Below are positions 1 through 13,855 of a stretch of 64,000 bases of DNA, one piece after another. A program made the position numbers and the translations under genes. Each line of letters opens with the position of its first letter. Within the stretch, counting starts at the first letter, position 1. Location: NCBI RefSeq assembly GCF_000001735.4, contig NC_003076.8, positions 5,828,001 through 5,892,000 of the forward strand, written 5' to 3'. The notes beneath the pieces were generated by a model. That model did no database searches. It was given only the letters and a program-made list of their open reading frames with translations, and was not told the origin of the DNA. This DNA comes from Arabidopsis thaliana (lineage: Eukaryota > Streptophyta > Magnoliopsida > Brassicales > Brassicaceae).

Positions 1-1537
1 AGGTGCTGTGTGGTTGTTACTTGTGGATCCATCTTGTTTGAATCTTTTCACAGAACCAGACTTCCTCCGCTTAGCACCTATGAAACGACTGTTCTTATCA
101 AGCTCCTTAGGATAAACCTTGAGAAGGCCATTGGGTCTTACATTATCACCTTCAGAACCAATGCCTCCTCCTTGAGAACATCCTGCACCGTTACTATTGT
201 TGACTGGTCCTCGTAGCTCGTTAAGTGTTGGATCATATTCTTTCTCATTGTCAATCAAACGAACTTGTCGGGCCATCCCAACACTCCCACTGTTGGCTTC
301 AACTTGGTTGGATACATAAGCATTCTTCGCTTCCACATCTCTATTTAATAGACTCGAACCGCTTAGGTCTAGTGGATCAGGAATGTCAGGAAGGCTAGAG
401 TTGTTGAGAGACGTAGAAGAGTCAGATTTCTCAGTAGCATCATGTGATGTAGATGTTAAACGTTGCTTCTTCTTCATCTGAGAATGAGGACCTGCATATT
501 TGCGCTTCCGTTTCCTACCAGGCTTTCCTGGCTTCAAACTTTGAAACATATGAAACAAGAAAGCAAATCCATACATTAAACCAAGAAAATCCATGAAACA
601 ATCAATTCAAAAGTATCACAAAACTTTTATATAAGATTCCATTTACTTACCTTCCCTCAAAGGCATCTATAACATCAGCAATAGACTGGAGATTCTCTAA
701 AGGCTCCCATGTGTTGGCAGTTTCAGGCCATCCGCGCCTTTCACAACCGAGTTTATAACTTATGTCAATGGAAAAACATATGTTTAATCAAGAACAACAA
801 ACTTAAAAATGAAACCAAGTAAGATTAGAAAAACTCACCATTTAATTAGATACTGAACCTTGCCCTACAAATACAAAAAAAAAAACAGTACCAAAATGCA
901 GAATCAGAATCATTCAATCAATCAAATCCAAGAAGATATCAAACATTAAAGATCATTTTCTTCCTACAACATATAACAACCACAGAATCAAAACTTTGGT
1001 TCGTTATAAACTACTCTGTTACGATGATTACTAACTACTAAAGCAGCCACTTTCTCACACCAATGTGTAACCTACGTTTGATACTTATCTTAAACCTAGA
1101 AAACCTAAAACCTCAACTAATTATGGTTAACAAAAACAAACCACATTTGCTGAGTGAAGACGAAAAAAGGAGCTTACTTTTCGAACTCTCTTACGACGAA
1201 TAGCTTCAATTTCATAAAACCCTTCATCAAGCTTTGGCCTTTCCTCTTGCCCACCTTCTCCTTCTCCTTCTTCATCTTCCTCATCACCTCCATCATCTTC
1301 ATCCTCGTCCTCTTCTTCTTCTTCATCTCCATCCTCCGTAGGCCTATCATCACCAATCTCGCGAAGAATCGACTCTCCACTTCCACCTCCACCTCCCCCT
1401 CCGCCGTCGTCACTGCCAAACCCACCGTCTCCACTAATTTTCCGGCTTTCTCCGACTGTTTCCACCGCCGTCTCCGCCTCACCAGCTTCGTTCAACACCT
1501 GGGGTTTCTTCTTAACAGCACCACTTGCCCCTTTCAT
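1..1537 (-). CDS. LHP1: LHP1/TFL2, like heterochromatin protein 1 (3' part outside window)
   Basis: Chromatin protein that binds H3K27me3 and works with Polycomb complexes in the nucleus to silence flowering and developmental genes (established for LHP1). Coding exons on the minus strand: 1537-1178, 864-839, 737-651 and 538 to the window edge, together 337 codons in frame; the known protein is about 445 aa. The ATG at 1537 is the first in its frame; the open frame upstream has none. Residues 41-52 are Gly-rich and 67-95 are a run of Asp/Glu. The chromodomain spans about 106-158, with aromatic-cage candidates Phe107/Tyr108, Trp129 and Trp132; a 26-bp micro-exon and the next exon split it. A basic stretch (RKRKRK) follows as a likely nuclear signal. 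The C-terminal chromoshadow domain lies beyond position 1. The gene is recognised with high certainty. Confidence 0.97.
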
Positions 1538-3024
1538 TTCCTGAGTATTCGAGCCTCCCAAACCTGAAGGAGGAGGGTGAATCAAGGTAATCGCGTTCTC
1601 TTCTCTTCTTCTCCTTTTTAGAAATCAAGGATTTTGGAGGAAGAAGATGAAGAAAGATTGAAACTTTTTCTCTATTTCTGAGGTTTTTGTTTTTGCAGGA
1701 AGAAGACCTGACCTGACCTCAAAGACCAGTTTTTTCACTTTTTTGGATTCTCTTTTTTTTTTTTTTTTTTAATATCACAATAGGAAAAGTTGAATACAGC
1801 AAATTCTTAACGTTTATAATCTAATTAGAAGAGATTATTTCTAATTACTAATATGAAAATAATAAATACTACTGAAGAAAATATGTGAAGGTAAATTAAA
1901 TCGAAAAATATATTAAACTGAAAACATTTTCTTTAAATTAGAAATAAAAGAACATCGTGCTCTTGCTCCTTTTACAAGGAAATCAACTAGGACATTATTA
2001 CAACTTAAAAAAAAATCAAAGGAGATTGAAAAATCAGAAAATAAGTCTCATAAACTAAGATTCTCACTCCAAGTCTCCAAGTGCACTGCAAAGGCAGACA
2101 ACTTAGTTGGATCTCCTAACATCATCATCAATAATTTTCAGCAATATCTCATCCAAACCAACAGAAAAGAAAGTCCTTCTCCAAGATAAACTTCATCGAG
2201 ATTCAGATTCTTTCATTCCAAAGTATAGTTATCTTGATAGTAACTATGTGATTACTGCTCGAGTTTTAGCCTCAACTTTTGGTGGGCTAAAGTTCTATTT
2301 TCTTCAGTTTAGTGTGTTTGTTCTATACTTTGTCCAACCAAAACTTGTTTCTTTGTGATTAGTACTTGTACACTAAATGATGCATGTTTTGATCGCTTTG
2401 TTAAATTTGAATTGTTACTATAAAATTTGCAGTTCTTTTTTTGTTTAAACGTTAGAAAAATAATAATTACTATTATTATTTAAAATGGTGATATGAAAGA
2501 AGTAAAAAGGAAGAAAAAAAACATTCATTAGGATCGGTTCATAAATAGGGGGAAAAATGGAACGTTTTGACTTCAACATAAATAAATGAGTATTTTATTT
2601 GATGGTGAGCTTATGAAAGTTTGTAACGTTTCCTCGAAATATATATGAGAATATTTTTTTTGTAAAAATTCACGATTACAAGCACTCAAACAAATGGAAT
2701 TTTTTTCCCCACACACAAAATATACATCCATTAAAAAATCAAGAAAGAAGTTAAAATTTCAAACCTCCCACAATTTTTTTTTTGTTTAGAAAGAGTATAT
2801 CCGAAGAACAAGAGAACAACCTTTTTCTCTGATAAAAGAAAAAGTTCATCCTTCTTAACCTTTTTCAAAGTTATGAGAGTTGCATTAACCTAATAATGCA
2901 ATCTCAACACCGATACTTCATTCTTAGGGAATGCAAAACACAACCACAATACAACATAAATTATTCTTTCTTTTTTTATAAAGAATTTCTTAAAAGATTT
3001 CTTTAAATTAACTTAGTTGTATGT
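1538..3024. other. Spacer: LHP1 5' flank and MATE 3' flank
   Basis: About 1.5 kb without a supportable gene. The first 200 bases hold the pyrimidine-rich LHP1 leader and a T tract of about 18 near 1749-1770. The rest is AT-rich. An open frame at 2107-2358 lacks an ATG start and resembles nothing I know. Confidence 0.6.
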
Positions 3025-5415
3025 TCACTTTCTCTCTTCATCTCTTGTGGAGATAGTAGTCGATTGTACAGCAGGTAAATTTAGAGTCCACGTTTTCATA
3101 CGCTCGTTTGTCTTCTTAACCTGTAATTAGATAAAATTATACATTTAATATGACGAATTTTCTAATAAAAATTTTGAGTTATATATTAAAAGTAAATTAC
3201 CTCCAATTCCCAGTCAGTTTTGTAAATAACATAACACAATATCAACGTTTGGATACCAACTCCAGCCAACATTCCGGACCAGAGTCCCTGCATACAATAT
3301 CATTTATTCAAGTTAAAATTCTAAAAGTTCTAATGATTGATCATAATGAAGTACTGGATACCAGTTTTCATATATATGATGTACCTTAATCCCAAAATTG
3401 AAAACGTAAACAAGGAGGACACCTAAAGGAACACCAATTGCATAATAAGATGCTAAGTTCACTAATGCTACCATACTCTGCATCCCTGCTCCAATTGCTA
3501 CCCCTGTTTATATATGTTCAAACAAATTTAGTGGTTACAAATTAGTGAAATCTAAAAGTTTATGTTATAATTTATTTATGTCTAATATAAGGGTTTTATT
3601 TTGTAACCAGATAGAATGGGCTGGATGATGTTGAAGAGTATAGATATGCTAAGGACGATGGAGAGATCAGCTACTGCATCCGAAACTGCTTGGCTATCAG
3701 AGAACAAATACGAAATCTGACCGCCAAACGCTAGGCAAAGAGCGGAACATATCACACCGATCACCGCTGATACCACAAGCACCACTTTTATCGAGAATCT
3801 CACCGCATCCGCATCGCCTTTTCCCAATTCATTCGCCACTCGTACACTACATTTTCGGATTCATAGATAGAGAAACATTCACTTTAGTATTAAACAAATA
3901 ATATATGTATACATCAAAAACAAAATACTGTGAATGAGAGTACGTATATAGTTACAAACCATGCTGCACCCATCAAGCCAAAGCATATGTTCATCTCCCA
4001 TGAGTAGATATATTGGCTGCAAATTTTGAATTAAGTATTTAGTTTTCATATGTATATGGAAAAAAAAACTTCTTCGGATTTAAGTAATACCATATGGAGA
4101 AAGCGGAAATTGCGATATTCGCATCCTTTGCATATCCAGACATCAAGACAATGATGCTCATATACCAGTACTCTAAGCTGTTTGAGGCAATAAATAAACA
4201 AGAGAAGCAAAAGAAGAGTCATTAGAAATTTGTATTAGCCTATTAGTAGTGGTCCACGCTTAATAATCATGTTTTAATCCCGCGAAAAAAATTAACAAAT
4301 AAAAGCAAGTTACCAAAGCATGAAGCCGGAGGATATGGATAACTTGAGCATGGGAATAAGATCAAGAAAAGCAGCAGTGCTAAAGCCGGTCCAAGTATGC
4401 GGGCACCACCCTCCAAACACATATACAAACTCGGCTATGGCCACCGACCATGAGCTTATATTAAGCCCTAGAAGCGCACCATGGATCCCCATCCCCATCA
4501 CGCTTACGCACCACCACGTGGCCGCAATGTCCAAGACCAAGGCTAGGGTCGAAAGAATGCCTATGATGGCGTTTTTCATCTGCGCTTGGAGGTACATTTG
4601 CATTGTCATGGTGAACACGATGCTGTAGAGATAAGGAATGACCCATGGGTAAATCTCGTCTACTGTCTCGGAGATCACAACGTTTTGGCCTAATAACCGG
4701 AGAATGGGACCCGCTAAGACGATGAAAGGGACGAAGAGAGTTGCAATAAAGGTATCTACTATCCAAGAACGTTGTAAGTATATCCCCATCATGTGGTATT
4801 GTTCTGCTCCGTATGCTTGTCCACATAACGTCTCTGTCGCACTTGACATACCTGCCTGTAATAATAATATTACCATGCAATTCATATTCTCTACCATATA
4901 ATTGGTTATGAGTTGAAAATACAATAAACACTCATTCATTACATTATATCAGAAAGAAAAAAAAATCATTCATTACTTTTTCATATAGCTTTCTGCTTAA
5001 ATGTTAAAAACAGTGTGAAACCACAACATTTTACTATTAGTACCAAAAAGTCTTTAGCGAGAACAAAATATCTATTTTTGTAATGAATTTTTTTTGGACG
5101 AAAATTATAGTACTATTGTTTTAACATATAATATATGATGGATCGTACCATAATACCGTAGATGAAGCGAATGAAAGTGCTTTGAAGGAGAGCATAAGCA
5201 GCGAGACCCGTTTCACTGGAGTGGCCAATGAAGGCTTGAGCCACCACTACGCATCCAAACGACATAACTCTGAACAAAGTTGATGGTAAAGCTATTCTCC
5301 ACATCTTCCTTACTTCACTCCAAATCTTTTTTCTCAAGTAGAGACTCTCTCTCCTTTGTTCTGTCTCTGACCCATTTAACAGTCTCTCTTCCATTTCTCC
5401 ACCACCTCCACTCAT
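3025..5415 (-). CDS. DTX25: MATE/DETOXIFICATION efflux transporter (AT5G17700, DTX25-like)
   Basis: Multidrug and toxic compound extrusion antiporter, a membrane carrier that exchanges organic solutes or metal chelates for protons; as I recall, DTX25 has been linked to vacuolar iron, but the symbol comes from memory. Eight exons on the minus strand: 5415-5149, 4855-4314, 4177-4091, 4016-3960, 3846-3608, 3503-3385, 3287-3201 and 3120-3025. All have GT..AG borders and consistent phases, giving 1494 bp and 497 aa, the normal MATE size. Visible MATE features are the cytosolic N-terminus with the motif GGGGEMEERLL, the CGQAYGA motif after the second helix, the VRVANELGKG motif in the second half, and about 12 hydrophobic segments. 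The C-terminus is short and charged, ending DEERK. A GTAAGT at 5746-5741 could be the donor of a 5'-UTR intron. The family call is secure. Confidence 0.93.
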
Positions 5416-5923
5416 TTTTCCTCTCTCTTTGATTTTCTCTAAGTAAATAAAAAATACATGTAGAATTTTAACTTATTACTACTGTAATAGACATGCCACA
5501 AAGATAACTTGAGCTTAATTCAAAGTTTCATCCAGGTTTAAGAAAAACAAAGGGTCGTCAAGACTACTATGTAAATATTAAACACCAGTGAGTGATCAGA
5601 GAAGCTAAGTATATCCTAAATTCAGCCTAAATCCAAAAGCTTAATTTCTCTTGACAAAATCTTCACGGATAAGTCACCCTAAATATGCATGTATATGTAC
5701 ATATTTTCTTAAAGAATTTATTGATGTATGGAGGTGATTCACTTACCTGTTAAGCTAGGTTCAAGGGGAAAGAGTCGGAGAAACCGAAGAACCAACAAAT
5801 TAAATATTAGTAACCCAGAAATATTCAAAAGGAAAAAGAAAAGAGGGCAAGAGAAAATAAGTGTGATATGATCTTTTCTCTCTCTCTTTGAGAATGTGGT
5901 CGACTTAAACTACAACGCTTGGC

Positions 5924-5931
5924 TATATATA
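5924..5931 (-). promoter_or_regulatory. Probable TATA box of the MATE gene
   Basis: On the minus strand TATATATA is followed by a CT-rich leader (GA/CT microsatellite at about 5870-5970). It lies about 510 bp upstream of the ATG, which fits a leader containing an intron with its donor near 5746. Position and motif only. Confidence 0.5.
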
Positions 5932-8900
5932 CTGACTGAGAGAAAGAGAAAGAGAAAGAGAGAAGAGAGAAAAGAAAAGGGTTAAGTAGGTCTAGACGTG
6001 TATATTGGGACAACGTAATAGAAAAGTGTATATATACACTCATATGTGGAAACATTTTAGAAAGTAAAAGCGTCGTTTTGTTTGTTTAAGGGAATTAACA
6101 ACGTGCAATTTTTAAATACTAAGTGTTACTTCTGATTAATTTTAAGTGAAGTTTCACGTCAATTAGAGATTAACAAGTTACGAATTTATTATTGCGAATG
6201 ATTAACCCTTTTTTAATTTATACTTGGAAAGTATATAAATTGAAACTTCTATTTTGTATAGTACATGATACATCTATACTATATTTCGAGATAAATGTAT
6301 GTTATGATATTGATCATCTTTTAATGAATTATGCGTTTCGTTGCTTATGAATATCACTCATATGCAAAAATGATGTATGTAAACATCATGCAAAAATGAT
6401 GTAATCATGTAAGTTAGACACGGAAAACGATATATTTTAGAAAAACATCACTACTTTCTGTTAAAAAATCTCTAGTTTTATTTCACCTAGTGGAAAAATA
6501 GTTACGCCCAAAGAATTTCGTTGCTGTAAATTACAAAGAAAAATACAAATCTGTAGTAAAAATACATACGTATATACAGTTGTGGAGGGTGAATTGTGGA
6601 GGTGTTGTTGTCCACGACTCCACGTGCCAAAAACAATCATTTAATCCATGCAAATGCTATGCATCCATCCTCAAATAAATCAAACTTCAGACTTTGGAGT
6701 AAATGAGCATCTAATAAGAGACGGAACTCTCTCTTCCTTTCTCTCTCTGACACAACCTCAAACAAATCAAAGTTTCGACTTTCAAGTGTCGTTTAACCGA
6801 GTAATAGAAATACTACTACTATAGATTATAGATATGATAAAAAAAATGTTTTAGCTTCTTTTATGTATTCGTGTTTTACTATTTTCAATTTCATAGTTAC
6901 AAACTACGCAAACGACGTCCCGTTTCCTCAGAAGAAACTCAGACTCATAACTATCGATCGGCGATGTTTTAAAGACAGACACCTTCGACGACTGGATAGG
7001 AGGACACGACGGGGACCCATACTAGCTACACGTTATATGATTTAATTTTGACAATTCATTCCTACCAGTCCACGTTTTTATTGGATACTTCCATCTGTTT
7101 TGTTTTCATTTCAACGCTTTATATCACTAATTTACTATTACAAATCCTTAATCCTACTTTTTTCCGTGATATACTTATTGAGATATTTAGTTTAATTATA
7201 TATTTTTGTTTATTTACTATGTCACTTATGACTCATCTATCTAACTTTTTGGCCAGAGGTATAACTAACATTTGTCATCGTCAAGAATTGGAAAAAGAAG
7301 TGAAAAAACAAGGTATTAAATGGCAATATGAGATGTATCCAACAAAAAAATGAATTTTGTAAGTTTGGCGCAGGCATCCATGTGAATGTACTTAGTAATA
7401 CTAGTAGTATCAGAAGAACCACCGTCATTGTGTTTTGTATGTTCTTGATCACAGTTTCATCTTCCTATGCACTTCGATATAATTTTATATTTTAATATAT
7501 ATTTTCTACTTTCGCTTTTGTAAACCAAATTCCCTGCTAAAAAAAAAAAAAGTAATAACCATTTTCTTCTATTTTCATGAAACATAAATATAACTTTCTT
7601 TCTATAGTTTTCATGAAAATAAATGGCTCACCTAACCACTGACATGGGGGACGACGGCCTTTTGAGCTAATAGCAGAAAGAGTGGTAATTCTGTAAATTA
7701 TTTATGTTCTTTTTTCATATATCTTGTAGATAGTAATCTATTAATCATTTAATCTTATGATTTTTCTTCGGAATTTTCATGATTTCTAGTATGGGTTTGG
7801 TTTACGAAGACTTAACCGGAATTGAATTGAATTGGAGTGTTGGGAGGTTATCTCATCGGTTTGATTTAAGTATGAGACTCCGCATAAGACAGAGGATCTC
7901 TTGGTAGGAAGCTCGTGTTTCTGTGCCATCCAGCGATGATTTGATAGTGAATTTCCCGACGATAAGATTGGTTGAGACGTAGCGTATCATTATTCTGAAG
8001 TGCATGAACTCATAAACTATTGTATGTTCTTTCAATATCGTGTTGCGATTCTAGTTCCTAAATCGAATAACATGGGAAATGGATCAAACCTAGCTCAGGA
8101 TTTAATGAACTCGTATAACGATTGTATCCAAAAGTCTCTTCGAGAGAGTATAGCCGGCCAAATTTTAGTTCTCTATGTAAAATATTAAATCAAGATGATG
8201 ATCAGATTATAAAAGAAGAATTCAATTTCTCTATGTCATTGTTGTGTTGTGTGAAACTTTGACCGGTCAGTATTATTGCTAAGATTATTAAATTTTGTTG
8301 TTAAGAGTTATTCAAAAAGAATAGGCGAAAAATGAGCAGAAGAGATTTGAGATATAATTAACAACAACTCATTGTAAAAGTTAATGAGAATCGAAAGATC
8401 AATTGGTAACTTGGTGGAAGATGGATCGAGCATCGAAGATTGGTGTGAATGTGTCCACTGTCGATATTATTAGAATTTATTAGTTTCATTGATTGTTATT
8501 TATTATGAAAATGGTATTATTTCGTTCGTGTCAATAAAAAGGGCTGGACTTAGTTAGGTGGTTTCATAATTTCATTGAAGAAATGACCGAGCATAGCTAC
8601 GTAGACAAGTCCTTAAGCACAGCTTCATATATCTATGTCACCTAGTTTTTTGGTATCGCAAATAAATATTTGCGTCTTTAAATGTGATTGCGATCAAATC
8701 TATATTTTTGTCTTCATATAATTGATATTAAACCAAAAAGTTTAATTATCTGATACTACTAGTATATAACTATATATATGTATGGTTCACAACACTAATA
8801 GAAAACGTTTAAGCAATATATGTATATACGTAAACACCGAATGACAAAGGAAACTCAAATTTTACTTTTTGGATTTTAATTTTTCAAAATCAAAACTTGT

Positions 8901-11559
8901 CTTAATGTCAGAAATCAGAATATATTACAACTCATAGATAGCGGATAAAACTGTTCTTCATTTGCGATAGTGCAGAATGCTGAGAGAAAAAGTGATAGAA
9001 AAAATGTTTTGTTGGCAACACAAACATATATTGATTAATAGTATAGATTTACAACAAATTAGTGTCAGCCTTTTCTAGAACGTTTAAGTCGGCCAGTAGA
9101 TTAATTACTTCCTGTCCGCTATATCATGCAAATCCAAATGAAAATGATTTGATTGATGTTACTCTAACTGTAAGAAAAAAGTGCATTATTGAAAACTTCC
9201 TTTTTCTCTGTACACAACTACAATAGCCAGAAGCAATTTGTAGGTCATAAAACATTATAATAGATATTTTCTTTTTGGAAAGTTTAACCTCTTTTTCTCC
9301 TTAATTGTTGGGAGTGCAATTGGGTATTTAAGAATGAAGATGAAACTTAGATTCAGGACCATTTTGTGTAGCCACTGACGACAGTCCTTCGTACATAATA
9401 TTTATGTTTAAGTTGGGTGTATTATAAATTTATATAATTAATTATGTATATTGTATAGGTGGAGTAGGACCAATTTAGTCGTCAAAAGATAATGTGCATG
9501 AATGATGACAAGAATGCGATATTTTTGGCATGAATCATGATTAATCAATGATGTCAATCAAGATTACAAATTTATACGAAATGATAGTAAAAAGGTTCAA
9601 AAGTCTCTTAATTCTATTACACCAACAAAAAAAAAGTCTCTTCATTCTACCTCACTAATATATGTTTGTTCGGTTTGGATTGTTTTTAAGAGGTCCGAGC
9701 CGAGATCCGACTAATTTCTTAATGGATCTAAAACATGATACTAATTTTGACTAACTATGAAAGAGAGAAATATCATCTACAAAATAAAAATTACTAAAAG
9801 TTTAAGAAGGTGTTCTAAATAGTTTAGTACAATTTATTAAACTCTTGTGAACCTTTTCTAAATAAAATCTTGTAGTCTTGGTGTTTTCCTAAATATTGTA
9901 TTTTTAAATTAAAAACTTAATTTTGTCATATTTGAAGATATTTCTCTATACATAAATAAATATATCTTTCGAGCATACACGAACATTACATTTCTCTGGA
10001 CAAATCAACATTAGGTTTATTCAATTGTCGATTTGACAAACGATGAAAGAAAACGAAACCCTACATATCTTTTAAGCATAAGTGACTCTGTGGTTCATGA
10101 TCTCTATTTCTGGTTCAACGAACGCAAAAGGTATTGCCTGTACAGAGGTGTGAACTAAGACTTGTCATATAATTTCTTTGACTATCATTCTAAGACGAGA
10201 CAGGTTTGGTAAATTTTCGGCCAAAAGGCACCAAAAAAAGATTAACGTATGTCCCTTAATAATTTTGTTGATCAATAGTATGGTTTGGCATTAAATTAAA
10301 AATATAAGAACAAAATGATTGCCAGTTTTGTGAACTAATAGAGTTGCCAATATGAAAAACCATTAAAAATAGCTTACTGCAACTTTTTAAAATTGAAAAT
10401 TGCAATTAATATGTCAACTACTAATCAATAACAATTTTTGTCCTTTGCATTGCAATTAACAATCAATCTTTGAAAAGAAAAATAAAAAACTATAAAAATG
10501 AAGTTAAAATGTTTCCTGTAATAATGATACTAATTGACAATAGCTAGCTTTTTTCCCTCCTTGCGTTTCACGTGGCATATCCCCCACATGGCTCTTTTGA
10601 AGCATAGAATTCTTCTTCTAACTCTTGTCTTGGTTTAACAAAAAAAATCTGGAAAAGATTCTCCTCGCAAACTTTGAAAATCATAACTGATACATAAACT
10701 CTACTTACTTCTTGACAACAAAACAATTCTGTAACATTTGTTAGTCAACAACTGGATACAAATATATTCGGTTCGCTTCTGGTTAACACGTTTCTCCAAA
10801 AATTGAAATCTGATAACCAAAAACCGGAACAGAACCGCAAATCAACATTTGTACTTGTACGTTCACACAAGACATGCATTGTCCTAGGAGACTAAAGATG
10901 GACCGGCCGATTACACCTCGTATCCGATCCAAAAATTATGTGATATATTATCATCATTGAGGATAAAATTTACTATTGATTGTTTCACACTTTCACTGTA
11001 TGACACTATTTATTCTATTACCCGGTTTAATGCATTATGCATGGATCCCAACGTTACTAGAAATATCCAAAAAATAACAAAAGAAAGAAGAAAAAAAAAT
11101 CCAATCCAAGATACCCAACATACATGGCCCTAACATTTCTTTACACAAAATGGACAACTCCTCTTTAAGATATTTAAGTACCCAAAGAACCCTAACCAAA
11201 AGAAGAAAACTTGGACAATAATTTGGACTCGTAGGCCATAGTACTCAAATACAATTTACTGTATTGACTTTCTGTTTGTTCCAAACTTCCAATTATCAAC
11301 ATTTTCTCTGAATCTTCCGAATTTTCTAGCTGTGTATAGAGAGATGAAAAAAAATCAATTATGGCATTCCCTTTCGGATTGAATACTTAAGAATTCATTA
11401 AAAATGTCGATCTATATTACTTCTAGACTCTGTAGAAATGATATAACGTATCAATAACAATAACAACAATAATGGTAAAACAGACCTCTCCCTCTTTTAT
11501 CTCTGTATCTCTCTCACACACACGCACACAAAACTGCTGAGTCTTGATCATCTTCAATT
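5932..11559. other. Gene-poor spacer of about 5.6 kb
   Basis: AT-rich sequence between the MATE promoter and the 3' end of EMB1241. Open frames at 6863-7353, 7237-7452 and 7853-8188 are short and match no family that I recognise. A G-box-like CACGTG occurs near 6621. The one structured element seen is the tail-only insertion at 9601-9649. Confidence 0.6.
9601..9649 (+). mobile_element. Tail-only retroposition scar (TSD + A-rich tract)
   Basis: Direct repeats at 9601-9616 (aagtctcttaattcta) and 9634-9649 (aagtctcttcattcta) differ at one base. They flank about 17 bp ending CCAAC plus an A tract. The layout is that of a target-site duplication around the extreme 3' end of a LINE or SINE in plus polarity. 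The family cannot be assigned from so short a tail. Confidence 0.6.
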
Positions 11560-13639
11560 TCAAGATGAAGATGATTCTTCTTCTGCGCTTCCTTGTGCTG
11601 TGGCTTCTTCTCCTTCAGCTTCAAGGGGCTTTTCTGGTCCAGGTCCAGCTGATACTTTCACCATTGAAGGACGTAAAAGCCTTTCACCTAGCAAGAAACC
11701 TTTCCTGTATTCTTCTAGTACTATACCCTCTTCGTATTCCGCAGAGTCTTCTCTCATTATTGCCTCATGTAGCTTTTTTCACACAACAACGAGAAAAGCA
11801 AAAGGATAAAAAAGAGATGTCAGCTGTTAGGGACTTGAAAAGACCAACAAACAAAAGGATATCTACCAACTCATTGTCATTTAAACCCAACTTGCAAAAG
11901 TAACAACCACATCTTACATCTAAAGTCTCCAAAACTTTAGCAGATTCATGCTTAGGACTAGACGCATAAGTGGTTATGTATTTCAAGCTTTGCGATAACC
12001 AAAAGGCATCTAACTGAGATAAGTGATCCTAAACCTCAAAGATTTATTGATCATTTGCATCACAAAAGTATCATTCAGCATAATTTGTTCCATCCATCTG
12101 ATGTAGCTAACTTTCAAAGTAACAACCATATCTACGTTCTGCTCAAGATTATTCCGGCAGCCCTATAGCAACGAATTATCCTAACTTCCAAAACAACTTT
12201 GATTTTAAAGATCACGTCCATAGTTAAAAATTAAAACCACCAGCAAGCTGAGCAACAAAAATACAGTTGTCGATCTCCGGAAAGAAGAAAAGATATCATA
12301 GTAACTAACCATTGGATCAAACTGCTTGCCGACTGTCTCCACATGGATAACACCAAGTGATCCCAGAATTTCTACAAACTGTTTGTATATGCTCTGATAG
12401 CTATTAGTGACTTTCTCTTCTCCCTCAGTCTCCACCTTAATTTGGGATTTAGCTCTCTCGAAATTATCCAAAACAGCCAAAAGATTCTCTACAACCTCTC
12501 CTTGAGCATTTGAAACAAGGTTTAGCCTTTCCCTCTCAGTCCTCTTCCTGAAGTTGTCGAAATCTGCACTGATTCTTATAAGCCGATCCCTCTCCACCGA
12601 TAACTCATTGGATAAAGACGCTACTTTATCCGCAAGCAGAAATTTTTCATCTTCTATGGACTTTAAAGATGCTTCTATCTCAGCAATCTTCCCCTCGTTG
12701 TTGTCTGCTAAAGCTTCTTTATAGGATTTCAGCAACGCTGTGATAACAGCTGCTTCTTCTTCCTCAGCTTCACCCTCCTCAGCACTGGCATTTTCATTCT
12801 CGACATCAACAGCACCATCCGTCTCCTGCTCCATGATTTCAGAAGTGAAACAAAAAATCAGAAAAAGAGCAATCCAGTTTACATAGACGTTTCCTATCTA
12901 TTCCTGATAAAAGCTGAGACAGAACACACACTAACGACACAATTTTTTAATGACCTCCTAAACAATCAGATTAACACCAAAAAAGCTTCAGAACATTCTG
13001 TGGCCCCCATACAAGAATCACGAAATCAAAATTCGATTTGGATAGTACATACACACCATGGTCTTAAACTACTAGTGAAACTCCTTCATTTTGGGAACAC
13101 ACCATACCACAAGAATATGAAATCTGTCATTCATCGGATTTGGTATATCCTAAGAAACATTAGCATTCACCATTTGACTCCTGAATAGACTGAATACAAT
13201 CCTATTCATTGCTCTAATTCATGTGAACGTTCCTTCAGAGGGTAATATAATCAATAAAGCTTAAAAATTTAAGCAAACAACAAGCAATTCTAAATTACCA
13301 TATCCCAAATTCGAAACCCTAATCACCGAACTAACAATGAAATAACCCCCAAGAAAGTTGAACAGAAGTGAGCCGAAATCGAAAAACCTGAACTTCGGGT
13401 TCGTTCGATTCCACCTCCGTCTCCGTCGTCTCAGCTTCTCCCGAAGCAAAGGGTACGAGGTTTAGTAAGCGGAGAGGATAGCCGCTAGAGACAGACCGGA
13501 GAGAAGCTCGGCGAGAGAGTGAGACGCTAACGTTTCTTCCTCCGGCGAAAGATACGCAAAAGGGCTTAAAGGGTACAGAAGGAGCATGAAGAAGAGTTGG
13601 TGTGAGATGTAAAGACGGCGTTTTGAGTAGACCGGCCAT
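11560..13639 (-). CDS. EMB1241: Chloroplast GrpE nucleotide-exchange factor (AT5G17710, EMB1241)
   Basis: GrpE-type co-chaperone that releases ADP from the stromal Hsp70; loss is embryo-lethal by the locus name. Exons on the minus strand: 13639-13388, 12825-12310 and 11772-11560, with phase-0 junctions; 981 bp, 326 aa. The first exon (84 aa) is a typical transit peptide rich in Ser, Arg and Leu. It is followed by an acidic segment (EEGEAEEEE) and a long coiled coil (about residues 100-150). The GrpE core follows, with DFDNFRKRTERE, and VVENLLAVLDNFERA as the dimer helix. Exon 3 supplies the beta domain with LLGERLLRPSMVKVS, and the tail ends in a run of Ser. The exon 2 acceptor could be at 12825 (CAG|G) or 3 bp earlier, so one residue is uncertain. 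Confidence 0.94.
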
Positions 13640-13855
13640 CGAAGAGTTCGGAGAAAGAGAAGGAGAGTGGCGGAGAGAGATAAGGAAGATAGAGAGAGAG
13701 AGGGCAAACGGTTCTACTCTTCCTCGTCGGATCTTTTGTTTTGTTTCGTTTTTTTAACCGTTGGATTTACTTTTCGTTTTTACTATGTTGATCGGACCGT
13801 TGTTGTTCAACAGAGATTACGTAGGGAGTTTTTCAACCGTCGGATTTAGATTTTC

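Noticed and set aside
1154..1567. Plus-strand open frame of 137 codons opposite LHP1 exon 1
   Set aside because: It is the shadow of a GA-rich exon coding for Asp/Glu and Gly runs; it has no start context or domain.
4461..4931. Minus-strand open frame of 156 codons inside the MATE gene
   Set aside because: It is an alternative frame of MATE exon 2; the true frame has clear MATE motifs and correct splicing.
7853..8188. Two facing open frames of about 60 codons
   Set aside because: They are short, match no known domain and have no promoter or splice context. They could be old debris, but I cannot support that.
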